A DNA stretch of 64,000 bases from assembly GCA_024349245.1 (NCBI GenBank), contig JALDNG010000100.1, positions 836,501 to 900,500 on the forward strand, given 5' to 3'. How positions within the stretch are numbered: the first letter of the stretch is position 1; each line of letters starts with the position of its first letter. A program made the position numbers and the translations under genes. The notes under the pieces are model-generated. The model had not been told where the DNA came from, made no database searches, and saw nothing but the letters and a program-made list of their open reading frames with translations. This document shows, in pieces, positions 35,095 to 47,958 of this stretch. This DNA comes from Neodontobutis hainanensis (taxonomy: Eukaryota > Chordata > Actinopteri > Gobiiformes > Odontobutidae).

Positions 35095-35474
35095 GATCCT
35101 CACTAAACGCGCGCACACGCTTCTAATTCCGTGTCCTACTTCACGCGAGGCTCGCTCCGCTGCAGACAGGTCTGTTCAGCAACATGCGCCGAGCCATCTG
35201 TCCTGTACCAGCGAGAGCGCTAGATTATGTAGAGGACACACACTGCACGCACGCACTTACGCGCACTCACACGCTGAGAAGCGCGAGCATTACAGGCTGA
35301 TCCCCGGCTCTGCTCGGGACAGAGCCGTGTGGCGCGCAGAGCAGACAGGCGGCAGCAGCTCTCGGGAAACTGAACAGTGGGAAGTTTTCGCCAAAGGATT
35401 CTCTAAAACTCAATCACCTTCATGTCGACTCTGCTGGATACACACCCGCCGAGGCTATGGTTACCTTTATTACG
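35095..35474 (+). promoter_or_regulatory. CpG-rich promoter and probable first exon of a plus-strand gene
   Basis: From about 35095 to 35340 the sequence is markedly rich in CG dinucleotides (runs such as AAACGCGCGCACACGC and CACGCTGAGAAGCGCGAGC), unlike the AT-rich surroundings. The exon-like stretch ends at 35474 with ACG|GTAAGA, a good donor. Two starts compete. ATG at 35422 would read MSTLLDTHPPRLWLPLLR across the donor. ATG at 35457, with G at -3 and +4, would read MVTFIT up to the donor in phase 0. Either could be real, or the whole exon may be 5' UTR. I do not recognise the protein. Transcription direction rests on the donor only. Confidence 0.6.
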
Positions 35475-38400
35475 GTAAGAGGCTGTGTTTACTTCTCTTT
35501 AGGCGCCTCGTGGATTTGTTTTTAAGCTTGAAACCCTCATCCAATGATCATTTGCTGTTGTAGCTTGCTTTAATGCGCCGCAGTAGTTGAAAGTATAACC
35601 TAAAGTGGCCTAATATTAATTAAAGGAGTTCTTTAAAAGTTGCATTGAGGCGTGTTATGGCTGTGGAAGCACCGCTTAAAACAAACCCTTGATAAAGTTT
35701 TGCGGAACCTGGTATTTGTCCTTATAATTCATCCAAATCGCTTGTGGTGAGTCTAATCAAACATTTACACAAGTCCCAAAGCCGTTGCTTGATATTGCCG
35801 CGGACTAATGTGCTCATTAAGCCGGAGCTCGTGCAGGTAAAGCCTGAGAACGTGCGCTGCCCAGAGTCACAGCACTCACTGCGTCCTTAGTCTCTCTAAG
35901 CACAGGTAACTCAAGGGTTGGGCCTCGCCGAGCACACAAACACAAACTGCTGTTGTGCCAAAGTCAAAAGTTTTTTTTCTGAAGCAGAGAAAGTGCAATG
36001 AAAGTGTCTGCACGCGTTTCAGGATGTGGTCCACTTTGTGAATCGGGGCTGATGGACTGGGCCTAGACTGGAGCTGGTGTTGATTGAGAGTAAACTTGGA
36101 CTGAAAGATTATACAGTTTGACACAGTTTTTATGAACAAAGCGTGCTATAATGTAGCGTGCTTCTGTCTCTTCCTGTGCGTTCTTGGCACATGTGTTTGC
36201 GTGTATGGGAACAGAAAACTTGGCACAGTTGTCATAAAGGCTCTTCTTTATTATTATGAACACTTAGCCATAAATAACATGCTAAACAAATTCACCCTTG
36301 TGTACACCCTTAATGCTTTGTTTAAGACGCACCATAAAAAAAGGTGTTTGCTTAATGAAGACGCTCCCTTTTTATAGTGATGACGTAGGCACCAGTCACG
36401 CTCAGAGCTGCAGAGATAGATGCACATGCAGTAGTTTAAAGAGCTGCAGAGATAGATGCACATGCAGTAGTTTAATTCTGTTATAATCTCCAATGTGACT
36501 TTTTGTGGGTGTCACTAACAAACTCAAGAGTAAAGCGAAAATGGATTGTTGTGTGTTCCACGTGAGTCATTATTACACACATTACCGTGAGCTGTATTTC
36601 GTGACGCAGTGATGTCTTGGAGTCATCGTGTGCGTCGTGCGTAAACGTGGCATGGCACAGTGAGACTTTCTACCAGCATTTGAGTCCGAGGATTAGAGGT
36701 GAACAGTCTCGTCCCCCAAAATGCTCCCCGCGGGCTCTTGTGCGTGCCAGTGTGTCCACCAGATACAGCCGAGAGTATCTATGTGTAAGCTGGTGTCCGA
36801 TAACTGCAGGAGTCTGGTGCATGGCCACATACGCGCAAATGAGGCCTTGATCTAAGTATTATTTTTACTCAAATCCATATGAAAAAGTGAGGACTGTGCG
36901 GACCCATCCAGTCTTTAAACAATACATTTCTTAGTACTTATAAAACTGCACAAACTATGATTGATCCTAACAGTTTTTGTCCCCTTCAGATTCCTGTATG
37001 TTTATGTCATTTTTTTAGACTTATGTCATATTGTTGTTGTCTTTTTACATTGCTATAGGTTATCTATATACAAGTATTATGTTTAAAGGCATTTATGTAG
37101 AACATTATATATAATTTTTTACTTTACAAAATTATCAGGTGCACGGTGTGGGATTTTAATTTTAGAGAAACAGCGAATCTCTTTGAGATTCCAAACTGAC
37201 AATAAAAGATTTCTGAGTTTGCCGCGTGCAGAGCCACGTAGCTCTGTGCAGCTGTGCGTAATGGCGCACAGCAGCGGATCTGGGGCTTTTCCTGAATGGC
37301 TTTGTGCTCTTCTGGGTCGGGTCTCTGCTGTGGGACGTATGAGCGCGTGTGAGTGGGTGGCTGTGTGCACGCGGGCCTGATGGAGCAGCTGTTAACAGCA
37401 GCGGATCTGACGCAGAAGGCAGCACAAAGCTAAAGCTAATTGTCATCGAAGGACGTAATGTACTGACGATGGGATGGCCTGTCTTGTCATGCACGTTTTT
37501 AGAACTTTTTTTTTTCAGGATATTTTCAGAACTTTTTCTTGGCAAATCATTGAAGTATTTTTCCATTAGTGAATTTACAACATGCACAGTTTCATTTGTC
37601 CATCCAAGAACATACTGTGTATGTGGTGTGCAGACATCTCATTCTCAGTCCATAGCTGATGCCACATTACATTTTTCAGCACTGGTTTAAACTTTACAAA
37701 GAACAGAAAAGAAAAAAAATCCTTTAATGTTGGGTTAAGCTGTACAATCAATATCTAATTCTGGGCCTGAGACACCTGCAGAATGATGCCCTACACTGCC
37801 CTCTCAGTGTAGAAGGATGTGATGAGAAGCAGGATATGCACTTATAAGACTCAACAGGTCCTTAATGTAAAAGCAGAACTCCCATTGCTCGAAGACAACA
37901 GAGTTGAACTGTGTGCACCACAGCTGTTCAGCCTCAGTTTAACAGCGTCCATGTTGTGTTTTTACTGCTGAGAGACGCTTGAAGAGGTCCAGGGGGAATA
38001 GAGAGAGCGGATAAAGAGCACAAATGGTTTCCAGGTGCTTGAATAAACTGATGCTGTGGATTTGATTCCATGTTCCAACCTGTCCTTTATAGCTCATCCA
38101 ACATTGTCCACAAAATGACAGCAGTGTCTTTGACGTCAGACAGGGCGACAGAAAACAGTGTCTATCAGGAAAATGTCACGTGTAACAGATTGTGGTGTTG
38201 TCTGATAAATTGGGACTGAACAATTCCCTTCTTGAATCTGAACTCAGGAAATATAACCAAATCCCCTGTCATCAAACATAAATTTAGTGTACACGCTTTA
38301 GTTGATAAAGCTTTTCATTATGGGATGGAAAATGAAAAAAAGTTTTGGATTAAGTTGTGGAGCTGTTAAGATTTACCATATCTTTAAGCATGATTTGTGG

Positions 38401-40557
38401 TTCACTTTGAAAGCACTAAAAAGAGTGCCTTTCAGTTTTCTGTCAACTAGTAATGAGTAATAATGTCTTCATTCTGTGTTTGGCTCAGTGTGCAGCCTGC
38501 TTTATGTGCCGTTTATCAGTCTATTTTATTAGATAGCTGATAAGACATTTATAAGTTAAAAAGATATGCTTTAAAAAACTTAGACCATTACTCGGACTAG
38601 CTACGTATCTTCAAAAAATTACATATCAATTAATCCTAACCCTGATTCCAGAAATGTGTATCTATAGAATATGAACATTCCAAAAAGAGATATGTTTATA
38701 TGTAATTTGTGGCATTTGCCTTCTGCAACACCTTCTATGGTAACTGTTGTTAATTATTGCCTTTTGAATGAAGCTTGTATGAAATAACAACATGGAGTAT
38801 GGAGTACAGACTTTGGGCCTTTACGCATGACAGTGTGTCAAGTCATTGTACATCATTTATGCTACTTATATAACACAACTCAGAACTACAAACTTGAAGA
38901 AATAAGGGGAGCACAGTAGGGCCATCGTGTGGTCATTACAGTAAATCTACAATCAGGGAAAATATATTATTTGTAGAACAAACTGGGAAAAGAATGAAAT
39001 GAAGACAAACTGTGGAAAACTATGTGCATGATGTTCCACTTAAATATCTGACCTGTGTCTTAGTGTGTCCGTGGTAATTGGATTATCTTGAAATAAACAT
39101 GAGTTAATTGTTTGTAACAAAGTAATGGTCTATGGATTACATCAGTCTTAATTCTGAACATTAAAAATCTATTCAGCCGAATTTTGTAAAAGTGAGGCCA
39201 AGTCTTTTTTCATTTATTTTGTTGCTGTGAAAGTTTCTTTAAAGGTTAAGAATATGGGATTCATAAAATTCTTTTTTAACTTTTCTGTAAATAGAGTCTG
39301 TATGTGTCCAATTAAGGCTGCTTTCACATTCAATCTAAATTCCTCTTGTCAAACCAGCCCACACTGCCAGCACTCAAACCTCCTTGTTCTGGAAACTCAT
39401 TAATTTCCAATTCTTCTCTTTGTAATTCAATTTGTACTCAATCTACCCACAATTATTATAATCTAATGTGCAATAGATGTAAGTCATGTGAACTGACATC
39501 TGAACATCCCCTCTTTATTTAATCATTGTTTCAAGTTTACATTGGTTTTATTTGGGCTTAGACTTAAGAATTATAGTCACTGGTAGAGTTGAACCCAGAT
39601 CAGACAAGTCCTACTTTACCTCGTCACTCTGCAGCTCTAGAGGCTCTTCATGAATGGTTCTCGCAGGGTGTTTCTGTTGTGAGATGTTGAAGGGTTAGTG
39701 ATTAAAGTCAAGTGGAGCTCAAGGACTTATCCAATAGATTTGTGTCAATGCAGTGGTTGTAGAGCTCAGGGTCAAGCACCTGAAGGGGATGGAGCCACTT
39801 GTCGTAGCTCAAAGGATTTCTGCAGAGAGTTCACTTCACACATTTTACATTTTAGTTTAGCTTCTCAGGAAAGCTATCATTTTTGGAAACCATTTCAGGG
39901 ATGTGTTTTAGCATACAGCCGAACCAGGGATATGTTTATTGAAAGAGCCATATAAAAGTCCAGAGCAGAGGCAGTAACTATTAACTCCAGACCAAACCAG
40001 ATTTTCAAACCTCAAAACTGTGAGAATTTAATTTTATGAATGTAAGTCAAAGGACAGCACCATAACGGAAATTCCTTAATGGAAAATGCAAAATGCAAAA
40101 TGCTGCGCAAAATCAATATACCTCGAGTACACACCAAGAAAACATGAACTGATTACATTGAGTAACATTGTTTTATTATTAACATGTAACAAACGTGCTA
40201 TCCTAAATTACTTTTTAGTTGTATTGTTCCTTAAGCTTGTTAGTAAATCACGACTTTCTTTTTGGCCTGATGACAAAGAGAAGGAGAAGGGACACTTCAC
40301 AGACGTGGATGTGGAACACTGTTGATCTTTTCCACTTGGTTGATGTTTCCCTAACCATGTGATTGACACAAAGACAGTCTATTGACAAACGAGTTACAAG
40401 CAGAGTGCACTGCTTTGGCTTTATGATTAGCATTGACTGTAAAAAAAAAAGTTATGTTTTTCAATCTAAAACAGGGGTGTAGAAAGACATTATATAAACT
40501 CGGTGTACAGTTTGTGTTGTTCCGGTGAAATTTCTTCATACAGCCCGCTCTGTGCTC
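35475..40557. other. Probable first-intron sequence of the 35.4-kb gene
   Basis: Scattered CG-rich pockets at about 36560-36850 and 37200-37440 may be the shore of the CpG island. AGCAGCGGATCTG occurs twice, near 37270 and 37397. Apart from the 36-bp tandem duplication (listed separately) and a poly-A run near 40441, I see no gene, RNA or transposon end. Confidence 0.45.
36404..36475. repeat. Two-copy 36-bp tandem duplication
   Basis: The unit beginning AGAGCTGCAGAGATAGATGC and ending ATGCAGTAGTTTA is present twice without mismatch, at 36404-36439 and 36440-36475. The identity suggests a recent event. Confidence 0.9.
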
Positions 40558-40750
40558 TTAGAGAGCGGCCCGGGCAGGGGCCAGTCCACGCTCTATCAGT
40601 TCCTGTGACAGCACATTCACCACAGTCTTCGATGACAGGGTTAGTGGCCACGAGCACCCTCCGCTCTGAGGCAAACCACAGGGCAGACATGTAGACTCTA
40701 CGGGACAGAGAGGGCACCAGCTGCCCCTGTCCCATGACAAGAAAGAGCGT
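40558..40750 (-). other. Exon-like coding segment of unknown identity
   Basis: On the minus strand a pyrimidine tract and AACCAG (acceptor-like) precede an open frame from 40750: TLFLVMGQGQLVPSLSRRVY, then MSALWFASERRVLVATNPVI and ED. A one-base shift near 40633 then gives VVNVLSQELIERGLAPARAA, L and a TAA stop at 40560-40558. Without the shift the frame continues into a Cys-containing stretch. The composition and GC content are coding-like and stand out from the AT-rich neighbourhood. I do not recognise the protein. It could be a terminal exon of a minus-strand gene, a retrocopy fragment or part of an unrecognised transposon. Confidence 0.4.
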
Positions 40751-40784
40751 CTGGTTAAGAAAGAGAGAGTGTCCAGAGTTTGTA

Positions 40785-40885
40785 TTCTATGGATAATGCA
40801 CTGGTCTTGACCTTAACAAGTCTCACTTTGCCATTTTCTTGGCCTTGACTGGTCTGGTTGGTCTTGATTACCGTAGTAGACACTT
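40785..40885. repeat. Fragment of the AAGACC-rich repeat
   Basis: ACTGGTCTTGACCTTAACAA and GACTGGTCTGGTTGGTCTTG, then ATTACCGTAGTAGACACTTT, echo the arms of the element at 15963-16432. Only a fragment is present. Confidence 0.45.
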
Positions 40886-43789
40886 TGTAAAGAACAACAA
40901 AAGTTAGCCTCATTGTTATTACAAAGCTTTGTTATAGTTTCTAAAATGCAAGTGCTTCTAAAAAGAATGCATTTGAATACAGCCTAAGAATCCAGCTGTT
41001 CTTTCTTTTCTATATAGTTGTAGCTTTGCTTGCTCTGAGATGGTTTACACATTTAGCCCACTGTTTATACGTTGCACATTCTTAAGGCCAAACACACTGT
41101 AAAGACTGTGCTGTGAAAACGACACTGTGCAGATGAATACAGACGTCCAAGCATTCATTTAAGAAACTCATTTGTTTTTTACCTGTAACCGTGCCACTTA
41201 ACTTATGTAAACCTCATTCTGTGTGAAATACCAGACTGACGACTGAGCGCAGGCCAGAGACCACTTTCTCTCCATGTGGGATTTATTATCTTTCCCACAA
41301 TTCCCTGAGAGACAGACGGCAGATAGAGATCATGCGGTTTCAAGGTGAGGCCTGTATTTCCCGGCAGCTCAGTCATATGACGGGTCATCTCTCGGCGATG
41401 CATCTGTTTTGACCTGCTAATCTGCATTTCTGTTGCAATGATTTTCTTTATCTACTCAAGCATAGTCTTTAATGCACTGTGCCCTTTACCTTGTTCATCT
41501 TTGACTTTCCCATCGTCCCTGATATTATACTCTCATTCTCTCTGGTTCAGTCCCAAAGGGGAAGCTCAAAGGCTGCTGATAACAACCCTATCTACAAAAC
41601 ACAATAGAGCTGATGCCTGATATACAGATGACTGGGACGACTTCCCGAAGACGGCTCGTCATTTTTATTTCCTTATCAGAGGCATTTAGAGAGCAGGTCA
41701 ATTTACAGCAGACAATACAAACATATGGTTACATACGAGCTGAGATTTTTGGCTTTATGATATGGGTTTTTACATTAGACAAGTTGAATGCTCCATAAAA
41801 TCAGTATTGTACATAATCTCTTAGCACAAGTGTTTTTAGTCAAACCTTTTTTGTTTGTCTGAAATTTCACAAAAAGAGAGCTGCAAAGTGACATCAAAAC
41901 ATTTCGGAATCAACCAGCATGCACTGCACAACAATTAATGACTGAAATTGTCAGCTCGCCATCATCAGTCAAGAAGTGGACTGGTGAAAGGAAAACAGTG
42001 GCTGCTTTTAAAAATATGTTTTATTTGGAGGGTTTGTAGATGTGTGAGCCTCTTGTGAGCATGAGTAATGTAAGCATTGTGCTATTGTTAGAACCAAAAA
42101 TGATTTTTCTTTTATTACAAAAGTGTGCAGTCAGGTGTATATTCTTGCTTTATGATGAATAGATTAAATGTTTTCTTGTGCAAAAAAAAAAAAAAAGCTG
42201 GGCATTTTTGAGATGTGGTTATCTTGTGTGTTGGGTAACTTATGTGTCCGATAACCGGAAATGTACGACAATACTGCTAAGTTACACTGCTTTCAACTGT
42301 AATGTAGCTAGTTACACCCGATGCAACTAGCTATGGCTGACTTTCAGAAATCAGGATAGTCTGTTGTTAAATGAAGAATCATTTAAAATTCAAGGACAAA
42401 TTACTGTGACCTACATTAGTGTGTATCCTTTTGTCCCATTTGCAACAGGACATTCCTAGTCCCCAGTGTGGTACTCTGTGCTGACTGTACATTTACAGGA
42501 TGTAGGTCACTATTCAAGTGGATTACCCTCAGTTTGATGTGGACTGACCCATCCAAAAGTCGTTTTGTTTGAGACCATTTACACACTTTGAGTTAGTGTA
42601 TGCGTGTATCTACTAACTGCGCTTTTACAAGAGCAGTTACCAACTCATCTCAGCCACATTTTATTGGCAGAGCTATCTGTGGTTAGTTTGTAGTCCCCAA
42701 TCAACTGTCCATAGAAATGACTGTGATGAAATCTGCCTTACAATTCATCATTGTCCCTTTGTTTATCAAGTTTCTACTGGCTCCACGCATTATTTCTGAC
42801 TGGTATGTATTGTATCGCTTTGTCCTCAGAAATTACTGTCAAATTGAATAGAACAATCTTTATCACATGATATCTGCCCTCACTGGGTCAGAGCAATTAA
42901 AGAGGGAAGGTTCAGATTGAGCTTATGGCCTCTGTTAGCGTCTACACAACATTGATATCAGTCACATGGATATGTTCACGATACACTCAATATGTCCTGA
43001 TCTACAGTGACCGAAGAAGCAGGTTTTATAAAATATTGCTAAAAAAAGTGGGACAACTAGTGGACTACTAGAAGAATTTGTAGCAGGCATGAGTAGGTTG
43101 ATAACCCATTAAGACATAAAAATAGAAAATAAATGCATTAAAGTCACCAAAGGTCAGAGGCCAAGTGAATACATTTTAACCTTAGCAAGATATTTTAAAA
43201 TATATAATGAATTAATATTGTAGACTAGAATCAAAACTCAAAAGAAGCATCGGCGAGTGTCGACTTGAGTGGGGTTTCAAAAAGCAAGGAGTTTGTGTTT
43301 CATTGTTATAGTAAAAGTTTATTGTAAGTTGTAAGCATAAGGTTGTTACATATCCATTAACCACTACTGTAGCGGGATTTGTGACTGCCCTAAAATCTTT
43401 ACAATGTCATATATTTACACAATCTTTGGCCATTCAAACTGAGATTGCTCGTTGTTGATCCTGTCACACCTTGCGACCTACAACCACAACTTTGAGGCCA
43501 GAATGTGCATCACAAAAAAAATTGTTTCCCATTAGAGACAGCCAAAATTGGCCTTTAGTTTATCTATAATTAACCCCCTTTAAGGTTGTGTTTATGGCAA
43601 TAAAAATCCTATTATTTTCAGGTCTGGTATATAGTTTCCAATAATAGGTTCAATCAATCTTAATGATGCTTACTAACACTAGTACAAACCTATTTCTATA
43701 TACAAGCAGCTTATAGCTTCTTAAGAGTCAAGGGTCTTGTCAATTGGTAATTACTGCTAACATGCACAGATATTGTGTGCTAATATTTA
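40886..43789. other. Non-coding stretch, nothing firmly identified
   Basis: A poly-A run at about 42181-42196 is the only simple sequence of note. No exon or transposon ends were recognised. Confidence 0.45.
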
Positions 43790-43980
43790 CAGTTACACAT
43801 TTAGCTGTCGCTTTTATTCAAAGCGACTTACATTAAGCTTCTATTCACCAGTGGTACAGATTGAGCACTACTGGAGGCAAGGTGGGCTAAGTGTCTTGCC
43901 AAAGGACACAATGACAGTATGAACTGTGGGGAGAGAGGGAACCTTTGGTTGAGGGACACTCGCTCTACCACTGCGCAGTA
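43790..43980. repeat. Teleost repeat with CGCTTTTATTCAAAGCGACTTACA
   Basis: The order TTAGCTGTCGCTTTTATTC, AAAGCGACTTACATTAAGC, GAGGCAAGGTGGGCTAAGTG, TCTTGCCAAAGGACACAATG and GCTCTACCACTGCGCAGTAG follows a very frequent fish interspersed repeat. The identification is from memory of the pattern; there is no second full copy here. Confidence 0.65.
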
Positions 43981-44520
43981 GTATGTGAAAATGTGTTTTT
44001 AATGACATCTGCAGTAGCTTGGCGAAGTGTTTTTGTTGCTAATGTAATGGAATTGTGGACTGTAAAATTGCAAAGAGGGGGAAAAATGACCCTGAGCCGC
44101 TGTTTATCATAGATCTTTTTCCATAATGGTGCTTCTAATGGGTGTTCCACTTCACCTTTAAACATGTGTTCATGTATAAATGAGGTGATAATGGCGGCGT
44201 GTTTTTCTCTAACGAAGCCCAGAGCTCCAGCAGAACTAGCTCCTATGGCTCTACAGGACTGGCCTGTTGTAACTGTATAATTGCGGCTCAATGTGCGGGA
44301 GCGTCCCTTGCTCATAATAGCAATAGACACCTCCAGGTGACAAATGCCAGCTCGTGGACACCTTTGAAATTGTATCTGACAGGTGCTAAGAAAGCCTCGG
44401 GGTGAAATCTGCCGCTTACTCTCCCGGCCCCTGAACAAACGGAAAACTAAATCCACCTGGACCTGGAGTGAAATAAATACTACTGTTTCGGTGAACTCTA
44501 GCCCTAACGTGGGACTAATT
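43981..44520. other. Balanced-composition block, candidate conserved non-coding element
   Basis: This block has few simple runs, no repeat ends and more even composition than its flanks. The minus strand stays open for 163 codons over 43965-44456 (starting MDLVFRLFRGRESKR), and the plus strand is open over 44199-44405. No domain, acceptor or donor arrangement supports a real exon, and part of the minus frame runs into the repeat at 43980. Long chance openness on both strands plus even composition is what developmental enhancers in introns often look like; that reading is only a guess. Confidence 0.25.
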
Positions 44521-46189
44521 CCTAGTTACTAGTTAAATCTTTGTGTACTTTTCTAAGACAGTTGGATTGTATTGTTCGCGGATCTTGTTTGTAAATCCCA
44601 ACTTTCTTTTTCATTATGGAGCTACAGACCCGCAGAACACTCTTTGTCAATTGGTTAATATTGCTATCGCCATGGTAACTCTGAGAATGATTAGACAGAA
44701 AAGTACAATGCACTGCTTTGGCTTTAGCATTGGTTAAAAGTAGAGACAGAGGGCAAAACCGGGACATTTTAGTGTTTTTGTGGATAACCACCTGGACACG
44801 GGATAGGGAGCTTTAAATTGGGATTGTCAATGTACACTAGATGCTCAGGACTATATTACGCTAGACTTGTACAGAAGGATAATTAACAAATATGACCAAG
44901 AATTATAAATGAATGGCTTTAGGACATGTGCTTCCTCATCAAAGACTGTTAAACTGAGATCCTAGACACATTACTCAAAGCTCAAATACCCACATTAAGG
45001 TAAAACACATCTCCTATAGATACAGAAATGACATTCACAAATCAGATGAAGTAACACATAGAGCTTGAAGGCTCTGCTGACATACATAAAAACTCTTTGG
45101 ATTCTTGCTCCCATTTAACTTTCACGTGCATGTGAATGGGAAATACCTCTGCTTTTGTTGCCAGGTGGGCGTGTCTGTTGTTGTGAAAGGTTCTATGATG
45201 ATTTGTCTAATTCAGATGAAACCCAAGCAACACAGGACTTTCCAGTATTTTCTAACTATTTGATAAATATGTCTTCTAATTGAATCTAGCCCTTTTAACA
45301 GATCTAGACGTGTTCAGGCTACACAGGAATGGGATGTAACTGTTTACAAACACGGTTCAAGGCAGGGTTAGTGCAGATACAAGGAGAGACTACACAGAGT
45401 AATACAGCACAGGACTGTAATAGCTGCTATTCTGAAGTCATTTGGTTATGTTATTATAAAATATGTATTAAGCCAAGTGCGGTTTGTTGCATTATTAATT
45501 ACATATAGACCTGGGGATGTGATGATGCAGGTTTTAAAGTATGACTAGCTAACATTTTACCTTATAACATGACATTCAATGACACAGCAGGTACACTATT
45601 TTGTAATAGGAGGTTTCTGTCCTGGGTACTCACAGAAAGGCTTTTGTAATAACACCATCCCTTATATACACTGATGGCAAAGCACAAAGAGAACATACAC
45701 ACAAATACACAGTTAATCAAACAGATATTGTACTATCTCTCATGGCCAATTTACTTTAGAACTCATCAAAATCTCATCATTATTTAGTATTGTCTTTGGT
45801 TTGCAAATTGTCAATATTAAAATATAACATGACTTGATTCACCCGTGACAGGAAATCCAACAAGGAAAGTGTCTATTCTTGAGGCAAGCTAAACTTTGGT
45901 TCGATTTAATGCAGTTTTTCCCATTCTGAGGCTTTCAGGCAGTTATATTTGCCAGAGAACACCTACATGTGTTTGCAGAATTAGGAATACTACTGTACAT
46001 CTCTCCAGAAAACCAGCCCCGTCTTGTTTTTTGCTTCTCCACAGCTGCGTGAGCAACGAGCGACGGATACGCACAGAGAGACACGGGAAGAGATGGAAAA
46101 GGGAAAGATTGTTAAAACATTAGAGAGGTTGTTTCAGATCTTAAATGCATAGCTGATACAACTTGAGATAAAGCCCCTGATTGAGTATA
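44521..46189. other. Non-coding stretch, nothing firmly identified
   Basis: A strong pyrimidine tract with CAG at 46025-46044 precedes an open stretch reading LREQRATDTHRETREEMEKG, but no donor follows. No transposon ends were recognised. Confidence 0.4.
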
Positions 46190-46256
46190 TGTTTGGCCCA
46201 GGTCACACTTGGAAAGAAAGTTTTATCCTGGCTAAATAAAGGTTAAAGAAAAAAAA
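46190..46256 (+). repeat. LINE/SINE 3' tail
   Basis: TCCTGGCTAAATAAAGGTTA followed by A-rich sequence repeats the tail at 47510-47550. Only the end of an element is left. Confidence 0.5.
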
Positions 46257-47381
46257 GAAAGAGTATGAGATGTTATTATAAGGAGACAGTGACGGTATCT
46301 ACAATAATCTAACAAAGCATTATTGCATTCATGTTAATTGTCCGCACACAGCCAAAAATGCGTGTGATCAATAGGCTTTTGCATCAAATGTTACAGTTGC
46401 ACCACCACTGACAGCATCATAATCTCTTTTAACATCTCCATAACCCACAGCAAGTCTGGAAATGGAAAATTGGTTTGGTTTTACTTTTTTTTTTTAAAAA
46501 AATAAAAGAATGCTTGCCATTTTGTTGTTGTGAGGGTTGGCTGTTGGGAGCTTGAAGAAAGGAGTCTCCATTTACAGCAATTGTTCATTACAGTTACCAC
46601 ACACTGAACCATAAAGCATGGACACATCAAGTCAGTTTCTGTGTTACAACATATATTGCACCAAAGCGCATTTACCAACCAACATAAGAGAACCATATAG
46701 TTTCCTCTTTACTTCTAACACTGCTATGCCCTGTTCAGACTGAATGTGTCCTGGTATAACCACCGTGGTAAAAGCCTATCCTTGTTTGTTTGGATGTAAA
46801 ATTGCTTAAGTGCTGGTTTGGACTGAAAGCCTGTCAGTGTTTTATTTAGTGCTCTATTGATATTAGGCTGTGTTTCCGTTGAGGGATTAACAGAATATCT
46901 CCACAGTCAGTCAATATTATTTCTAGTATTGACATTTGTTGAGTCTTCATCTGAGGCTAAAGACTTGTCAGTAGGGCCTTATTCATCTGTGCCATTACCT
47001 TGTGTGCTGTTAGACTTCACAAAGGCACTTGGTTAGATTGGAGGACAGGAATGGAAGCAAGATTTCAAATGCTTTTATGGTCAGTTAAAGGGGGGGGGGG
47101 GGGTATTGTAGAGGGTTCTTCATTGCAACACGAGCAGTCCATTGTTTTCCTCTTTTCTTGTACTTTTGTTTTTCTTCCTTTGAGGTTGATAATAAACTTA
47201 TTTACTTACTTGAAAAGTTGTTTAAAAGTCAGGTATGTTGTTTTTGGCCTTTTTTGGGAATGTCTTATGGCAAAATTTTATACTATGGCATGTGAACAGC
47301 TATGGTATCCCCAGTTGAAATAGGTCTGATGGGTGTGATGATAAAGCAAAATCAAGTTGTGCATTAATGTCCTAAAAAAAA
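46257..47381. other. Non-coding stretch with a G run
   Basis: Fourteen consecutive G at 47090-47103. Poly-T/A near 46486-46503. The 107-codon frame across 47000-47323 reads through the G run as polyglycine and is not a gene. Confidence 0.5.
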
Positions 47382-47550
47382 TGGCGGCACAGTGGCAAAT
47401 TCGATTCCCATCAAGGGCAGGGCTTTTCTGTGTGGAGTTTGAATCTTCTTCTTGTGTCTGTGTAGGTTTCCTACTACTAAAGACATGTACAACAGTCCTC
47501 ACACACAAAGTGGGACTATCCTGGTTAAATAAAGGTTAAACAAAAAAAAA
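47382..47550 (+). repeat. tRNA-like teleost repeat copy E with retroelement tail
   Basis: GGCGGCACAGTGG and CAAATTCGATTCCCATC (B-box-like) are followed by TTTTCTGTGTGGAGTTTGAA, GTAGGTTTCCTACTACTAAA and GACATGTACA. It then passes into ACTATCCTGGTTAAATAAAG and A-rich sequence. The head of the tRNA-like family joined to this tail marks it as a SINE-style composite. Confidence 0.65.
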
Positions 47551-47958
47551 TGGTCACCAACCTTGGAGCTCAAGATCTACTTCTTTAGTGAAAGCCAAAG
47601 TCTAGCTACTACAATACAGAATTAAAAAGCCAGTATTGTAGGGTGCGCTGGTGAATCACCTACCATATACTTATGAGACGTGGGTTCTATTCCAGCTCGG
47701 GTCATTTGCCGAATGTCATTCTCCTTTCTCACTCTTTCCTTTTTGTCTATACTATCTTTATCAAGTCATAAAAAGCTCAGATTGTTAAGAATCAGGGTGT
47801 TTTCTTTAGGCTGATGCTATTTTAGTGTTATTTTCATGTTCAACTCTACACAACAACATTTAATACAATGTATCTTACAACTTGGGAGTTACACAATGGG
47901 CTCATTCCTTCATAGTTGATGGGTTTTTTGTGTTTGAAATTAATTTAACACTCTTAAG
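47551..47958. other. Non-coding stretch, nothing identified
   Basis: Contains TATGAGACGTGGGTTCTATTC near 47673, which looks like a B-box remnant, but no complete element. Confidence 0.35.

Noticed and set aside
36132..36377. Hydrophobic frame starting MNKACYNVACF
   Set aside because: Low-complexity AT-rich DNA; no donor or conserved motif.
46015..46123. Strong pyrimidine tract and CAG followed by a charged open stretch
   Set aside because: Looks like an acceptor, but there is no donor before the stop and no recognisable protein; not enough to call an exon.
47000..47323. 107-codon plus-strand frame
   Set aside because: Passes through a 14-base G run as polyglycine; no resemblance to a protein.
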